NCBI RefSeq assembly: GCF_018333215.1
Contig: NZ_BORO01000026.1
Coordinates: 1 to 57,080, forward strand
DNA from: Oceanobacillus sp. J11TS1
GTDB lineage: Bacteria; Bacillota; Bacilli; Bacillales; Amphibacillaceae
Length of the DNA stretch: 57,080 nt
Reading direction: 5' to 3'
The position numbers and the translations under genes are program-made. Below are positions 48,329-56,835 of this stretch, in pieces. Numbering within the stretch: the first letter of the stretch is position 1; every line of letters begins with the position of its first letter. The notes under the pieces were generated by a model. It was not told where the DNA came from and did no database searches. It saw only the letters and a program-made list of their open reading frames with translations.

Positions 48329-48425
48329 TTGCCGACGCAGAAGTCACCATATCTTAGGGCTTGGCCATTGGCAATTACTCGCCCCGCCAAAAATATTTGG
48401 ATGCTAAATAGAGAGGAAGAGGGAA

Positions 48426-49106
48426 ATGAGTGAATATCTAGAACCAACACCATGGGATAATCGGAATTTTCCATTGGCTACCTTTCAATTAACGGAATAC
48501 AGTGAAGCAGCTTTGCAAGCAACAGAAGAAACAGAGGGTCATTTTACTATTAAGGTGGACCCTCTGGCGGACAAGGCTTTACTGCATAAATACGGTTTTT
48601 ATTATACGGATACATTACTGGAGCCTTATTGTTACCGGAATACCTTTTTAGCAGAACGGGCTGGAGAGGTATCCTTTTATGAAGATTATAATGCAGATGA
48701 AGTATTAGCCATAGCGGAAGAAGCATTTCAAGGCGGAAGATATCACCGTGATTTTCAAGTTCCCAATGAAATGGCGGATCTGCGTTATCGGAATTGGGTA
48801 AAAGACTTGATTGAACAGAATTTAATTCTTGCCTATAAGCAAGCTGATCGTGTTGCAGGTTTTTTTGCTTATCAAGAAGAAAATGTTTTACTGTTGGCAA
48901 TGCATAAGGATATTCGTGGAAAGGGTTTTGCCGCACCATTTGCAGCAGCTTGTGTGAAAGAGCAGTTTGAACGTACCAATAAAGAGCAGCTTATTACATC
49001 TATTTCTCCGAGTAATCCAGCTTCATTAAATGTCTTTATCGGCTTAGGGTTTCGGTTACGCGCAGGGAAGGATGTTTATCATAAAGTGAATGGTAATTTT
49101 CTTTAA
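48426..49106 (+). CDS. TDP-4-amino-sugar N-acetyltransferase (WecD-like GNAT)
   Basis: A 226-aa protein. The start LEPTPWDNRNFPL and the middle GRYHRDFQVPNEMADLRYRNWVKD recall E. coli WecD (TDP-Fuc4N acetyltransferase) in layout. The C-terminal half is a GNAT fold: LLLAMHKDIRGKGFAAPFA carries the acetyl-CoA loop, and NPASLNVFIGLGF motif B. With the WecE-like aminotransferase in the same operon, acetylation of TDP-Fuc4N is the likely reaction. The start is ATG 48426 after AGAGGAAGAGGG. Confidence 0.75.
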   Translation: MSEYLEPTPWDNRNFPLATFQLTEYSEAALQATEETEGHFTIKVDPLADKALLHKYGFYYTDTLLEPYCYRNTFLAERAGEVSFYEDYNADEVLAIAEEAFQGGRYHRDFQVPNEMADLRYRNWVKDLIEQNLILAYKQADRVAGFFAYQEENVLLLAMHKDIRGKGFAAPFAAACVKEQFERTNKEQLITSISPSNPASLNVFIGLGFRLRAGKDVYHKVNGNFL

Positions 49107-49137
49107 AGAAGGCAACAGGTAGTAGGGGGAGAGAAGC

Positions 49138-49494
49138 TTGGGCTATTTTTATATTGCTGGAACCATTCTATTTACCGTTTATGGACAATTAATTATTAAA
49201 TGGACCATGGATCGGCAAGGGGAATTACCAGATGGATTACTTGATAAATTTTTATTTTTATTTCAACTCATATGGAATCCTTGGATACTATCCGGATTTA
49301 TTGCTGCCTTTTTAGCAGCATTAAGCTGGATGGCGGCTATGACAAAATTCGATATCAGCTATGCCTATCCATTTATGAGTCTTTCTTTTGTTCTTGTTTT
49401 TATTTTATCTGTACTCTTATTTGGAGAACCGATTAGTACACAGAAAATCATTGGCTTTGCTTTTGTGATAATAGGCATTCTTATAATGAGGTGA
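49138..49494 (+). CDS. Small four-helix EamA/SMR-type transporter, probable lipid-sugar flippase
   Basis: A 118-aa protein with four membrane helices, of the ArnE/EmrE size class (YIAGTILFTVYGQLIIKWTMD at the start is split by the charged Lys; AYPFMSLSFVLVF; FGEPISTQKIIGFAFVIIG). Its place between sugar-nucleotide enzymes and membrane glycosyltransferases suggests it moves undecaprenyl-phosphate sugar across the membrane. The start is TTG 49138 after AGGGGGAG. wecE starts 4 nt after its stop. Confidence 0.75.
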   Translation: MGYFYIAGTILFTVYGQLIIKWTMDRQGELPDGLLDKFLFLFQLIWNPWILSGFIAAFLAALSWMAAMTKFDISYAYPFMSLSFVLVFILSVLLFGEPISTQKIIGFAFVIIGILIMR

Positions 49495-49498
49495 TTCC

Positions 49499-50629
49499 AT
49501 GATACCATTTAATGTACCATGTTATATAGGAAAAGAAGACGTAGCAATTCGTGATGCAATAGCAAAACAGAAATTATCAGGCAACGGTTCCTACGGAGAA
49601 AAGTGTATACGCTGGTTGGAGGAAAAGATGGGTGTCAACAAAGCCATGCTGACCCCTTCTTGTACAGCCGCTCTTGAAATGGCAGCGTTGTTAACGGATG
49701 TTGGCGAAGGGGACGAAGTGATCATGCCTTCTTATACCTTTGTTTCGACAGCAAATGCGTTTGCGCTTCGGGGAGCGAAAATTGTCTTTGTAGATGTCGA
49801 ACCGGAAACAATGAATGTCGATCCAAAACGAATCGAAGCAGCAATTACAAAAAAAACCAAAGTGATTGTTGTTGTCCATTATGCAGGTGTTTCTTGTGAA
49901 ATGGAGCTGGTTATGTCCCTTGCAGAAAAATATAAGCTATGGGTTGTAGAAGACGCAGCACAGGGATTGATGAGTTTTTATAGAGGAAAAGCTTTGGGGA
50001 CAATTGGACATTTAGGAACGATCAGCTTTCACGAAACGAAAAACTATGTTTGCGGAGAAGGTGGAGCTCTCTACATTAATGATGCTTCCCTGGCAGAACG
50101 TGCGGAGATCATTCAAGAAAAAGGAACAGACCGCTCGCAATTTATTCGCGGCGAGGTAGATAAATATACTTGGAGAGATATCGGGTCATCTTATCTGCTT
50201 AGTGAACTAAATGCAGCTTATCTGTCTGTACAGTTCGAGCATGCCGAAGAAATTAATGAAAATCGCATTAGGACATGGAACCTTTATGCGGAAGGTCTCG
50301 CACCGCTTGCTGAAGAGGGGAAAATCGAGTTGCCAGCAATCCCTGAAGATAGCAAACATAACGCACATTTATTCTTTATCAAAACAGCGGATGCGATCGT
50401 TCGGGAACAGCTAAGCAATTATTTAAAAGATCTGGACATTGTAACAGCGACACATTATGTTCCTTTACATTCATCCATAGCAGGAAAACAATTTGGCTAC
50501 TTTCATGGAGAAGATGCCTATACAACAATAGAAAGTGAACGTTTATTACGATTACCACTTTACTATGGGATAAGTAAAGGGGATGTAGAGTATGTCATTC
50601 AAAGCATTCAGCAATTTTATGCACAATAA
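49499..50629 (+). CDS. wecE: dTDP-4-amino-4,6-dideoxygalactose transaminase (WecE-like)
   Basis: A PLP aminotransferase of the DegT/DnrJ/EryC1 family that aminates TDP-4-keto-6-deoxyglucose to TDP-Fuc4N. The 376-aa protein matches E. coli WecE closely in many blocks: MLTPSCTAALEMAALL, GDEVIMPSYTFVSTANAFAL, VHYAGVSCEM, VVEDAAQG, the PLP lysine Lys181 in FHETKNY, DKYTWRDIGSSYLLSELNAAYL and ESERLLRLPLYY. The start is ATG 49499. It overlaps the next gene by 38 bp. Confidence 0.9.
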   Translation: MIPFNVPCYIGKEDVAIRDAIAKQKLSGNGSYGEKCIRWLEEKMGVNKAMLTPSCTAALEMAALLTDVGEGDEVIMPSYTFVSTANAFALRGAKIVFVDVEPETMNVDPKRIEAAITKKTKVIVVVHYAGVSCEMELVMSLAEKYKLWVVEDAAQGLMSFYRGKALGTIGHLGTISFHETKNYVCGEGGALYINDASLAERAEIIQEKGTDRSQFIRGEVDKYTWRDIGSSYLLSELNAAYLSVQFEHAEEINENRIRTWNLYAEGLAPLAEEGKIELPAIPEDSKHNAHLFFIKTADAIVREQLSNYLKDLDIVTATHYVPLHSSIAGKQFGYFHGEDAYTTIESERLLRLPLYYGISKGDVEYVIQSIQQFYAQ

Positions 50630-52283
50630 ATGGATATGGGCAGGCTGTCTTATTTTGCTTGCCTACTTGTCTCCTTATGTGATTTATGGAGAAGACGTAC
50701 ATATTCGTATTCATGATAATATGGATTCTAATATCGTTTGGTACAAAGTGCTGGCAGAGAGCGGGCAAATTTTTTCCTTAAAGGATGTGCCGTTGCCGTA
50801 TGCCATTGATGGACTGCCTCGAAGTGCTTTGCCTTCTGCTTTTGATGCCGCGCTTTGGTTGTATGTTCTCTTTGAACCAATAACAGCCTATACGATCAGT
50901 CAAACAATTATGCGCTTGGCAGCGTTATTTGGAATGTATTTATTATTAACTCGCTTTGTCGTGAAAAAAGAGACGACACCCTGGATTACAGTCGGTGTTT
51001 CGCTTGCTTTTGCTATGCTGCCTTATTGGCCGTCCGGCGTCCTATCAATTGCAGGGATGCCGCTTGCTCTGTATGTCTTTTTAATGATTCGACAATATCG
51101 GACCAAGGCACCGAAGCATACATGGGTATTACTATGCCTTATTCCATTTTTCGCAAATTTTGTCCTTAGTTTTGTTTTCTTTCTCGCAGTAATTGGCGTA
51201 TTGTGGCTGATTGACCGGATTCGCTATAAACAATGGAATTGGACGTTCTTTGCTGCGATTGCAATAATGACAAGCCTATTTTTGATGAAGGATTACTTAT
51301 TAATTACATCCATGTTTTTTGATGATAGTTTTACTTCCCACCGAGAAGAATTGGAGTTGAGTCATAATACATTTGAACGAAGCTACGAATTGGCATGGGA
51401 GAATTTTTTATATGGGCATACGCATGATGAAGCGATTCAAGCCTATATTATTATTCCCATTATTTTATTCGCCCTGTGGCTTGCATTAGTAAAAAAACGG
51501 CAGCCGAAATGGTTGTATACGCTGTTTTTGTTAAATTTAGTGTTGTCCTTTTGGTATGCATTCTGGTACTGGGAAGGCTGGCAACCGTTAAAAGAAAATA
51601 TTTCTGTTTTAAATACCTTTAATTTTGCCCGCATTCATTTTATGGATCCGCCAATATGGTATATTGCTTTTGCCCTAGCTCTAGGCATCATTTGGAGGTT
51701 TCGAAAGATTGGGAAACTTCTTGTCATTGCAGTTATTATTTGGCAATGCTATATGCTGTTTGGACTTTCAGAAGAATTTAAATACCGGGAAGTAAATACG
51801 CCTACCTTTAAAGAGTTTTATTCGAAGGAATTATTTACGTCTATTCAAGAATATATCGGGGAGGATCCAAGCGATTATCGCGTTGTCAGTGTTGGGTTGC
51901 ATCCAACGATAGCTCAATATAATGGTTTCTATACGTTGGATACGTATAATAATAGTTTTCCGCTGGAATATAAGCATGCCTTTCGAGAGGTTATTGCCGG
52001 TGAGTTAGAAAAAAGTCCGAGCCTGCAAAATTACTTTGATACATGGGGAGGAAGATTGTATATGTATGTAGCGGAACACGGTAAGAACTATATGTTTACC
52101 AAAAATCGAAATGAGCCTATACAGGACTTGGCCATTGATACAACGGCTTTAAAGGAGTTAGGAGGAGAATATGTTCTTTCTGCTGTTCCAATTGAAAATG
52201 CTAGAGATATAGGGTTGTCCCTAGAGGAAACATTTACAGAACAGGACTCTCCATGGGAAATTTACTTATATTACATCATGTAA
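50592..52283 (+). CDS. YkoS-like (DUF6044) membrane glycosyltransferase
   Basis: A 563-aa protein with about ten membrane helices in the first 400 residues, an early acidic loop (GEDVHIRIHDNMDSNIVWYK) typical of GT-C enzymes, and an external C-terminal domain. It resembles B. subtilis YkoS/YfhO-type proteins, which accept an undecaprenyl-phosphate sugar and place it on wall polymers such as lipoteichoic acid. The start is ATG 50592 within wecE. It is the last gene of the cluster; the acceptor is unknown. Confidence 0.8.
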   Translation: MSFKAFSNFMHNKWIWAGCLILLAYLSPYVIYGEDVHIRIHDNMDSNIVWYKVLAESGQIFSLKDVPLPYAIDGLPRSALPSAFDAALWLYVLFEPITAYTISQTIMRLAALFGMYLLLTRFVVKKETTPWITVGVSLAFAMLPYWPSGVLSIAGMPLALYVFLMIRQYRTKAPKHTWVLLCLIPFFANFVLSFVFFLAVIGVLWLIDRIRYKQWNWTFFAAIAIMTSLFLMKDYLLITSMFFDDSFTSHREELELSHNTFERSYELAWENFLYGHTHDEAIQAYIIIPIILFALWLALVKKRQPKWLYTLFLLNLVLSFWYAFWYWEGWQPLKENISVLNTFNFARIHFMDPPIWYIAFALALGIIWRFRKIGKLLVIAVIIWQCYMLFGLSEEFKYREVNTPTFKEFYSKELFTSIQEYIGEDPSDYRVVSVGLHPTIAQYNGFYTLDTYNNSFPLEYKHAFREVIAGELEKSPSLQNYFDTWGGRLYMYVAEHGKNYMFTKNRNEPIQDLAIDTTALKELGGEYVLSAVPIENARDIGLSLEETFTEQDSPWEIYLYYIM

Positions 52284-52529
52284 TTAGATTGTAATATTAC
52301 ATCTGAAAGCATTCGTATGACAGGCTTAACAAGGATTTTCCCCTAGTGGTGATACAGAACTGTAATATTTTGATAATCTTTTTGCAATCTATAGATGTTA
52401 CACTGCACTAGAAATTCATATTGTGTTAAATTTATCCTATGATTCACAAAACTGCATATTAACGAAGGGCTCATCGTCCTTTTACAGAGAGACCTATGTA
52501 GTAGTGATGCAGGAACAGGGGGAAAAGAA
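52284..52529 (+). promoter_or_regulatory. Upstream region of the coiled-coil/3D-domain gene
   Basis: It contains the palindrome TGTAATATTACA (52290-52301). TGTAAT-N5-GATAAT (52361-52377) is one base away per half from the WalR box TGTWAH-N5-TGTWAH. WalRK control of wall hydrolases is common in this family, but the match is modest. The ribosome site is GGGGGAAAAG before 52530. Confidence 0.4.
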
Positions 52530-53855
52530 TTGAAGAAAACGTTTTTGCTAGCAATAGTAATGATAGTTGGTTTCATGAGTTCCAGTATTAAACCAGTTCA
52601 AGCAGAAACTGCTGATGATCTCGAGGGAATTCGCGATCAGCGCTCGGAAGTCAAGACAGAGTTATCCGACTCTGAACAACAAATTGCTTCAGTATTAGAA
52701 GAATTGGAGCAGTTAAAGAGTGAAATTGCAAGTACAGAAATTGAATTAGAAGAAAAGCAACAGGAGATTGATGAAACAGATCAACAGATTGATGCTTTAT
52801 TAGAAGATATTTTTACTTTAGAAGATGAAATGTCAGAGCTGGAACAGAAAATAGAAGAGCGGTTTGATATCTTGAAAGAAAGAATGGTATCTGTTCAGCA
52901 TTCCGGCGGGGATATTAACTATTTAGAGGTTCTCTTCGGTGCCCAAAGCTTTGAGGATTTTATTACACGGGCAAATGCAGTTAATAAAATTGCAGATTCT
53001 GATGCATCCTTGATTGAACAGCAAGAAGCAGATATTGCTCTATTGGAAGATAAGCGTTCTGAAGAAGTAGACAAAATGGATGACTTAAATAATTTAAAAG
53101 ATGAGCAAAGAGCAGCAAAAGAAAATGTGGAACAAGCATTGGTAGATAGCAATGCCAAGAAAGATGAGTTAGAAACAAAGCAAGACGATTTACAAGCGCT
53201 TGTGGAAGAATTGGAAATAACAGATTCCCAATTGGCATCTTTAGAAGCTGATGCACAGGCAACACTTGCTGCAGCTGAAGAAAAAGCAAAAGAAGCGGAA
53301 GCAGCAAAACTAGCTGAAGCTGAAGAAAAAGCAGCGAAAGAAGAAGAAACAAAGGTTCACAAAGAAAAAGAAACGAGTGTCGCCTCTAAAACAATTACAA
53401 AGGAACCTGAACCTGAAGCTAAACCTGAAGCAGAAAAAGAAGAGGTTCCTGTTGAGAAGTCCGAGGTGAAGGAAGATCCTAGCCAAGAGAAAGAAGAACC
53501 TTCTCAGCCAAAGGAAGAGAAAAGTTCTAGTGAAGAAGACACTGTAGTTAAAGAAGAATCGGGCAAAACATTTACCGTGTCATCAACAGCATACACAGCT
53601 GATTGTGCTGGGTGTACCGGTATTACTACAACCGGTTTTGATTTAAAGAAAAATCCAGGTGCGAAGGTAATTGCTGTGGATCCTAGTGTTATCCCGCTTG
53701 GCAGTATTGTAGAAGTGGAAGGCTATGGAGTAGCTGTAGCACGTGATACAGGCGGAGCAATTACAGGAAATAAAATTGATGTATTCTTTTCAGATTCCTC
53801 TCAAGCACATAGCTGGGGAAGAAAAGATGTTAAAGTAACGATATTAGAAAGATAA
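52530..53855 (+). CDS. Secreted coiled-coil protein with 3D domain (wall hydrolase-like)
   Basis: A 441-aa exported protein: signal peptide (about 1-25, ending VQAE), a long CwlO-like coiled coil (about 28-280), a linker very rich in Glu, Lys and Pro (about 280-350), and a C-terminal 3D domain (about 352-441: FTVSSTAYTADCAGCTG, VIAVDPSVIPLGS, VARDTGGAI, KIDVFF) with the three aspartates of MltA/YocH-type transglycosylases. It combines a CwlO-type stem with a YocH-type catalytic domain. Start is TTG 52530. It probably cleaves peptidoglycan during growth. Confidence 0.85.
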   Translation: MKKTFLLAIVMIVGFMSSSIKPVQAETADDLEGIRDQRSEVKTELSDSEQQIASVLEELEQLKSEIASTEIELEEKQQEIDETDQQIDALLEDIFTLEDEMSELEQKIEERFDILKERMVSVQHSGGDINYLEVLFGAQSFEDFITRANAVNKIADSDASLIEQQEADIALLEDKRSEEVDKMDDLNNLKDEQRAAKENVEQALVDSNAKKDELETKQDDLQALVEELEITDSQLASLEADAQATLAAAEEKAKEAEAAKLAEAEEKAAKEEETKVHKEKETSVASKTITKEPEPEAKPEAEKEEVPVEKSEVKEDPSQEKEEPSQPKEEKSSSEEDTVVKEESGKTFTVSSTAYTADCAGCTGITTTGFDLKKNPGAKVIAVDPSVIPLGSIVEVEGYGVAVARDTGGAITGNKIDVFFSDSSQAHSWGRKDVKVTILER

Positions 53856-53856
53856 A

Positions 53857-53903
53857 TAAAAGCATGTGCTCTGGACATAAAAAAGAGCACATGCTTTTGC
53901 TTT
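53857..53903. terminator. Terminator between the 3D-domain gene and copD
   Basis: AAAGCATGTGCTC and GAGCACATGCTTT flank a 12-nt loop; flanking A- and T-rich tails allow use from both sides. Confidence 0.9.
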
Positions 53904-53908
53904 TATAA

Positions 53909-55009
53909 TCAGTTAATCACGATGCTTTGAATAAAGGCAAAGTATCCCATTACTACAAACAGGAGAGACGCTAGGTAGGAAAGAGCAGGGTGTCTTCTTG
54001 TTTTAAAGGTATAAATGCTTGCAGCTAGACATGCCAGCGCTAAGCCAATAAAAAAGAAAACAGATCCATCTAATGCTAAGCCTATTCTTAAACCATCCAT
54101 AGCTCCCGCATAAAACATATTTAGAATAGGTGCATAGCCGCTATGGGCAATTAAATTTTCGATATGAAGCGGCGGTGACTGTTCATTCATAACACCTGTC
54201 AGCAACAAAATAAACATAATAATAAAGAATTCTACTCGTATCCAAGGTCTTGCTTGAAAGCTTGCATCAGCCTGTAAACGTCGTTTCATCCAAATCCCAT
54301 TAAATATGGCATATACCAATAATGGAACGATAAATAATTGTTTAAAAAATAAACTTTGACCATAAGAAACAAGCAGGGCATCTCCATACTGGCGAAAATC
54401 AACAGTGAATTGCGCTAATAAAATACCGCTTAGAACGACAATGGCAAAACAAGCCATTGCAAAAGGATGATAGCTTTTTATAAAATGCAGCCAACTAATA
54501 GACTTTGGTGAAAACCAGCAGACCATCATGAGCGTTCCAACCCAGGAGCTCACTGCAAACAAATGCACCGCATGCGTTAACACACCGGGAATCCCTTGCA
54601 ATGAACCAGCATGGCTGGACCAGCCCACACCAATTGCAGCAAAACATACAAAAATCATACCAACCCAAGCAGTTTGTTTACGGCTTGTATCCTGGACAAA
54701 TGCAATGTAAATACTAAAAAGAATACAAATGATAAATAAAAATAGCCAAGCATTCCCAATTCGAAAGGATAATAAAACCGTCTCAAAAGCAGAACCTAAT
54801 GTAGAACGTTGGGCTATGTGACTAATCAGCTGAATAAGAGGCATAAATGCGAATAAAGCAATTCCCCCAATAGCTGTGAGCTGCAAATTAGAAGAGATTC
54901 TGATGTTTGCTGAAGAAGTGGCAGGAAGCAATCGAATAAGAAAGCTTCCCGCTAAAAAGGCAAGGCAAAGGTATAAGAATGTTTCTGTGAAAATGGTTAG
55001 ATAAAACAT
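53909..55009 (-). CDS. copD: CopD-domain membrane protein
   Basis: A 366-aa protein with about eight to nine membrane helices. The CopD-like core has conserved histidines in SSHAGSLQGIPGVLTHAVHLFAVSSWVG (split over about 130-158) and SYHPFAMACF. It probably moves copper across the membrane with the CopC protein. In B. subtilis YcnJ both domains are fused; here they are two genes 3 bp apart. Start is ATG 55009. Confidence 0.85.
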   Translation of the reverse strand: MFYLTIFTETFLYLCLAFLAGSFLIRLLPATSSANIRISSNLQLTAIGGIALFAFMPLIQLISHIAQRSTLGSAFETVLLSFRIGNAWLFLFIICILFSIYIAFVQDTSRKQTAWVGMIFVCFAAIGVGWSSHAGSLQGIPGVLTHAVHLFAVSSWVGTLMMVCWFSPKSISWLHFIKSYHPFAMACFAIVVLSGILLAQFTVDFRQYGDALLVSYGQSLFFKQLFIVPLLVYAIFNGIWMKRRLQADASFQARPWIRVEFFIIMFILLLTGVMNEQSPPLHIENLIAHSGYAPILNMFYAGAMDGLRIGLALDGSVFFFIGLALACLAASIYTFKTRRHPALSYLASLLFVVMGYFAFIQSIVIN

Positions 55010-55012
55010 GTC

Positions 55013-55543
55013 TTATTTCTTCCTTCTTAGTAATACAATGGCTACGATAGCGATAATCGCAATAAGTAAAATCGCAATTAGCATCGTATTGGAGTTACTA
55101 TCATCCTGCGCAGAATCTTGGACATCACTTTCAGAAGAAGCATCTTGATTCTCGTTAGCATCTTCTGCAGAATCTGTATCTTCCTCTATATCCACTTCAA
55201 ACGAAATGGAATCCTCCATAGGATGACCATCTACACCAATAATATCCCAACTGATTGTATATGCCCCATTTTTTAAAGGTTCAGCGACTTCAGCAGATAA
55301 TTCATCGTCATTGACTGCGATATTATCTAGAGCAATCTGTGTACCATCCTCCGCTTGTAATTCCAGTACAGCGCTCTCTTCAATCACTGTTTCAAAATAA
55401 ATTGTAATCCTATCTAAAGGTTCTGTTACTGTTGAACCCTCCTCTGGGTCAGATGCCTCATGGTGTGTATGTGCAAAGACAGGACTTGCACTACATACAA
55501 ATAATAAGAGAATGAAAGATAGTGCTCCTGTTAATTTCTTCAT
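55013..55543 (-). CDS. copC: CopC-domain copper-binding protein, membrane-anchored
   Basis: A 176-aa protein. The signal peptide ends PVFAHTHHEA, so the mature N-terminus starts with the His used by CopC for Cu(II). A beta-sandwich (about 25-120) follows, with WDIIGVDGHPMEDSISFEV carrying the second His. Then comes an Asp/Ser-rich linker and a C-terminal anchor helix with RRKK. It sits outside the membrane and works with CopD. The start is ATG 55543 after AAGGAGG. Confidence 0.88.
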   Translation of the reverse strand: MKKLTGALSFILLLFVCSASPVFAHTHHEASDPEEGSTVTEPLDRITIYFETVIEESAVLELQAEDGTQIALDNIAVNDDELSAEVAEPLKNGAYTISWDIIGVDGHPMEDSISFEVDIEEDTDSAEDANENQDASSESDVQDSAQDDSNSNTMLIAILLIAIIAIVAIVLLRRKK

Positions 55544-55563
55544 ATTTGTTTTCCTCCTTAATC

Positions 55564-55577
55564 TATTGAATTCAATA
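55564..55577. promoter_or_regulatory. 14-bp palindrome upstream of copC
   Basis: TATTGAATTCAATA is a perfect palindrome 21 bp before copC. A minus-strand TTGTTA/TAACAT pair with 17-bp spacing upstream could be the promoter, which would place the palindrome in the early leader. It is a candidate operator for a copper-responsive regulator not seen here. Confidence 0.45.
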
Positions 55578-55743
55578 TAGTGTTGCCGAACTCTATGTTA
55601 CAAGATAATGAGATCTATAACAAGTTTGGTCGAAGTAAAAACATTACATTTTTATAAACTTTGAATAATTAATGACAATGCTTTTTTTGGTAAACTATAG
55701 TAGAATCATTAGTATCATTCCAAATTTTCTGAGGAGGCCAATC

Positions 55744-56799
55744 ATGAGCAATTATCCTAACATAGAAGAAACGAAGGCATTAATTAAGGATTTAGTAACC
55801 ATACCAAGTCCGACCGGCTATACAAAAGATGCGATACAATTTATTGAAAACAGATTAGCAAAAAGCCATGTACAAACAAAACGTAACCGTAAAGGCGGTT
55901 TGATTGCGACATTGCCTGGTAAAGATACACGCAAACATCGTTTTCTGACAGCGCATGTGGATACTTTAGGAGCGATTGTCAAAGAGATAAAAGACAATGG
56001 CCGTTTAAAAATACAGGCTATTGGCGGTTTTCCTTTTAACTTTGTGGAAGGAGAATATTGTACAATCCACACAGTAGGTGGAGAAAAAATAACAGGTACC
56101 ATTTTAATGCATCAAACAGCTGTCCACGTGTATCGGAATACTTCCGAACTAAAAAGAGATACAGAAAATATCGAAGTCCGGGTTGACGCGGTTGTGAAAA
56201 GCGAAGAAGATACCCGCAAATTAGGAATTGAAGTAGGTGACTTTATTTCCTTTGATCCAAGAGTTGAAACAACAGACTCCGGATTTATTAAATCTCGCCA
56301 TTTGGATGATAAAGCAAGTGTTGCAATCTTAATTAATGTGATTGAAAAGCTTGTGGCAGATCAAACAGAATTGCCCTATACAACGCATTTCCTCTTTTCT
56401 AATAATGAAGAGATTGGATACGGCGGTAATTCCAACATCCCGCCAGAAACTGTTGAATATTTAGCTGTCGATATGGGAGCGATTGGAGACGGTCAACGAA
56501 CAGATGAATACACGGTATCGATTTGTGTGAAGGATGCTTCTGGTCCATACCACTATGGCCTTCGCAATCATCTCACAGAAATTGCTAAAGCAAATCAAAT
56601 CGATTATAAATTAGATATCTATCCGTACTATCAATCAGATGCATCTGCGGCCATTCATTCCGGGCATGATATCATTCATGGACTAATTGGACCGGGAATT
56701 GACGCCTCCCACGCATTTGAACGGACACATGAATCGTCTCTCAAGCACACGGAAAACTTGGTTTATCATTATGTACAATCGGAAATGGTAGAAGAATAA
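55744..56799 (+). CDS. M42-family metallopeptidase (aminopeptidase)
   Basis: A 351-aa cytoplasmic peptidase of the glutamyl aminopeptidase/FrvX-YsdC group. The two-metal site is visible: His71 and Asp73 (TAHVDTLG), Asp in SRHLDDKAS, Glu pair in SNNEEIGYGG and Asp in AVDMGAIGDG, with His in the GIDASHAFERTH segment. The start is ATG 55744 with GAGGAGG 6 nt upstream; an upstream ATG at 55672 lacks a ribosome site. It is divergent from copC-copD and is followed by a terminator. Confidence 0.92.
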   Translation: MSNYPNIEETKALIKDLVTIPSPTGYTKDAIQFIENRLAKSHVQTKRNRKGGLIATLPGKDTRKHRFLTAHVDTLGAIVKEIKDNGRLKIQAIGGFPFNFVEGEYCTIHTVGGEKITGTILMHQTAVHVYRNTSELKRDTENIEVRVDAVVKSEEDTRKLGIEVGDFISFDPRVETTDSGFIKSRHLDDKASVAILINVIEKLVADQTELPYTTHFLFSNNEEIGYGGNSNIPPETVEYLAVDMGAIGDGQRTDEYTVSICVKDASGPYHYGLRNHLTEIAKANQIDYKLDIYPYYQSDASAAIHSGHDIIHGLIGPGIDASHAFERTHESSLKHTENLVYHYVQSEMVEE

Positions 56800-56802
56800 A
56801 AA

Positions 56803-56835
56803 GATGGACCGGGAAGAATCCTGGTCTATTTTTCT
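56803..56835 (+). terminator. Terminator after M42 peptidase gene
   Basis: GACCGGG and TCCTGGTC pair with small mismatches, followed by TATTTTTC. Confidence 0.75.

Noticed and set aside
52284-52529. c-di-AMP (ydaO-type) riboswitch before the wall-hydrolase gene
   Set aside because: The conserved core motifs of that riboswitch are not present.
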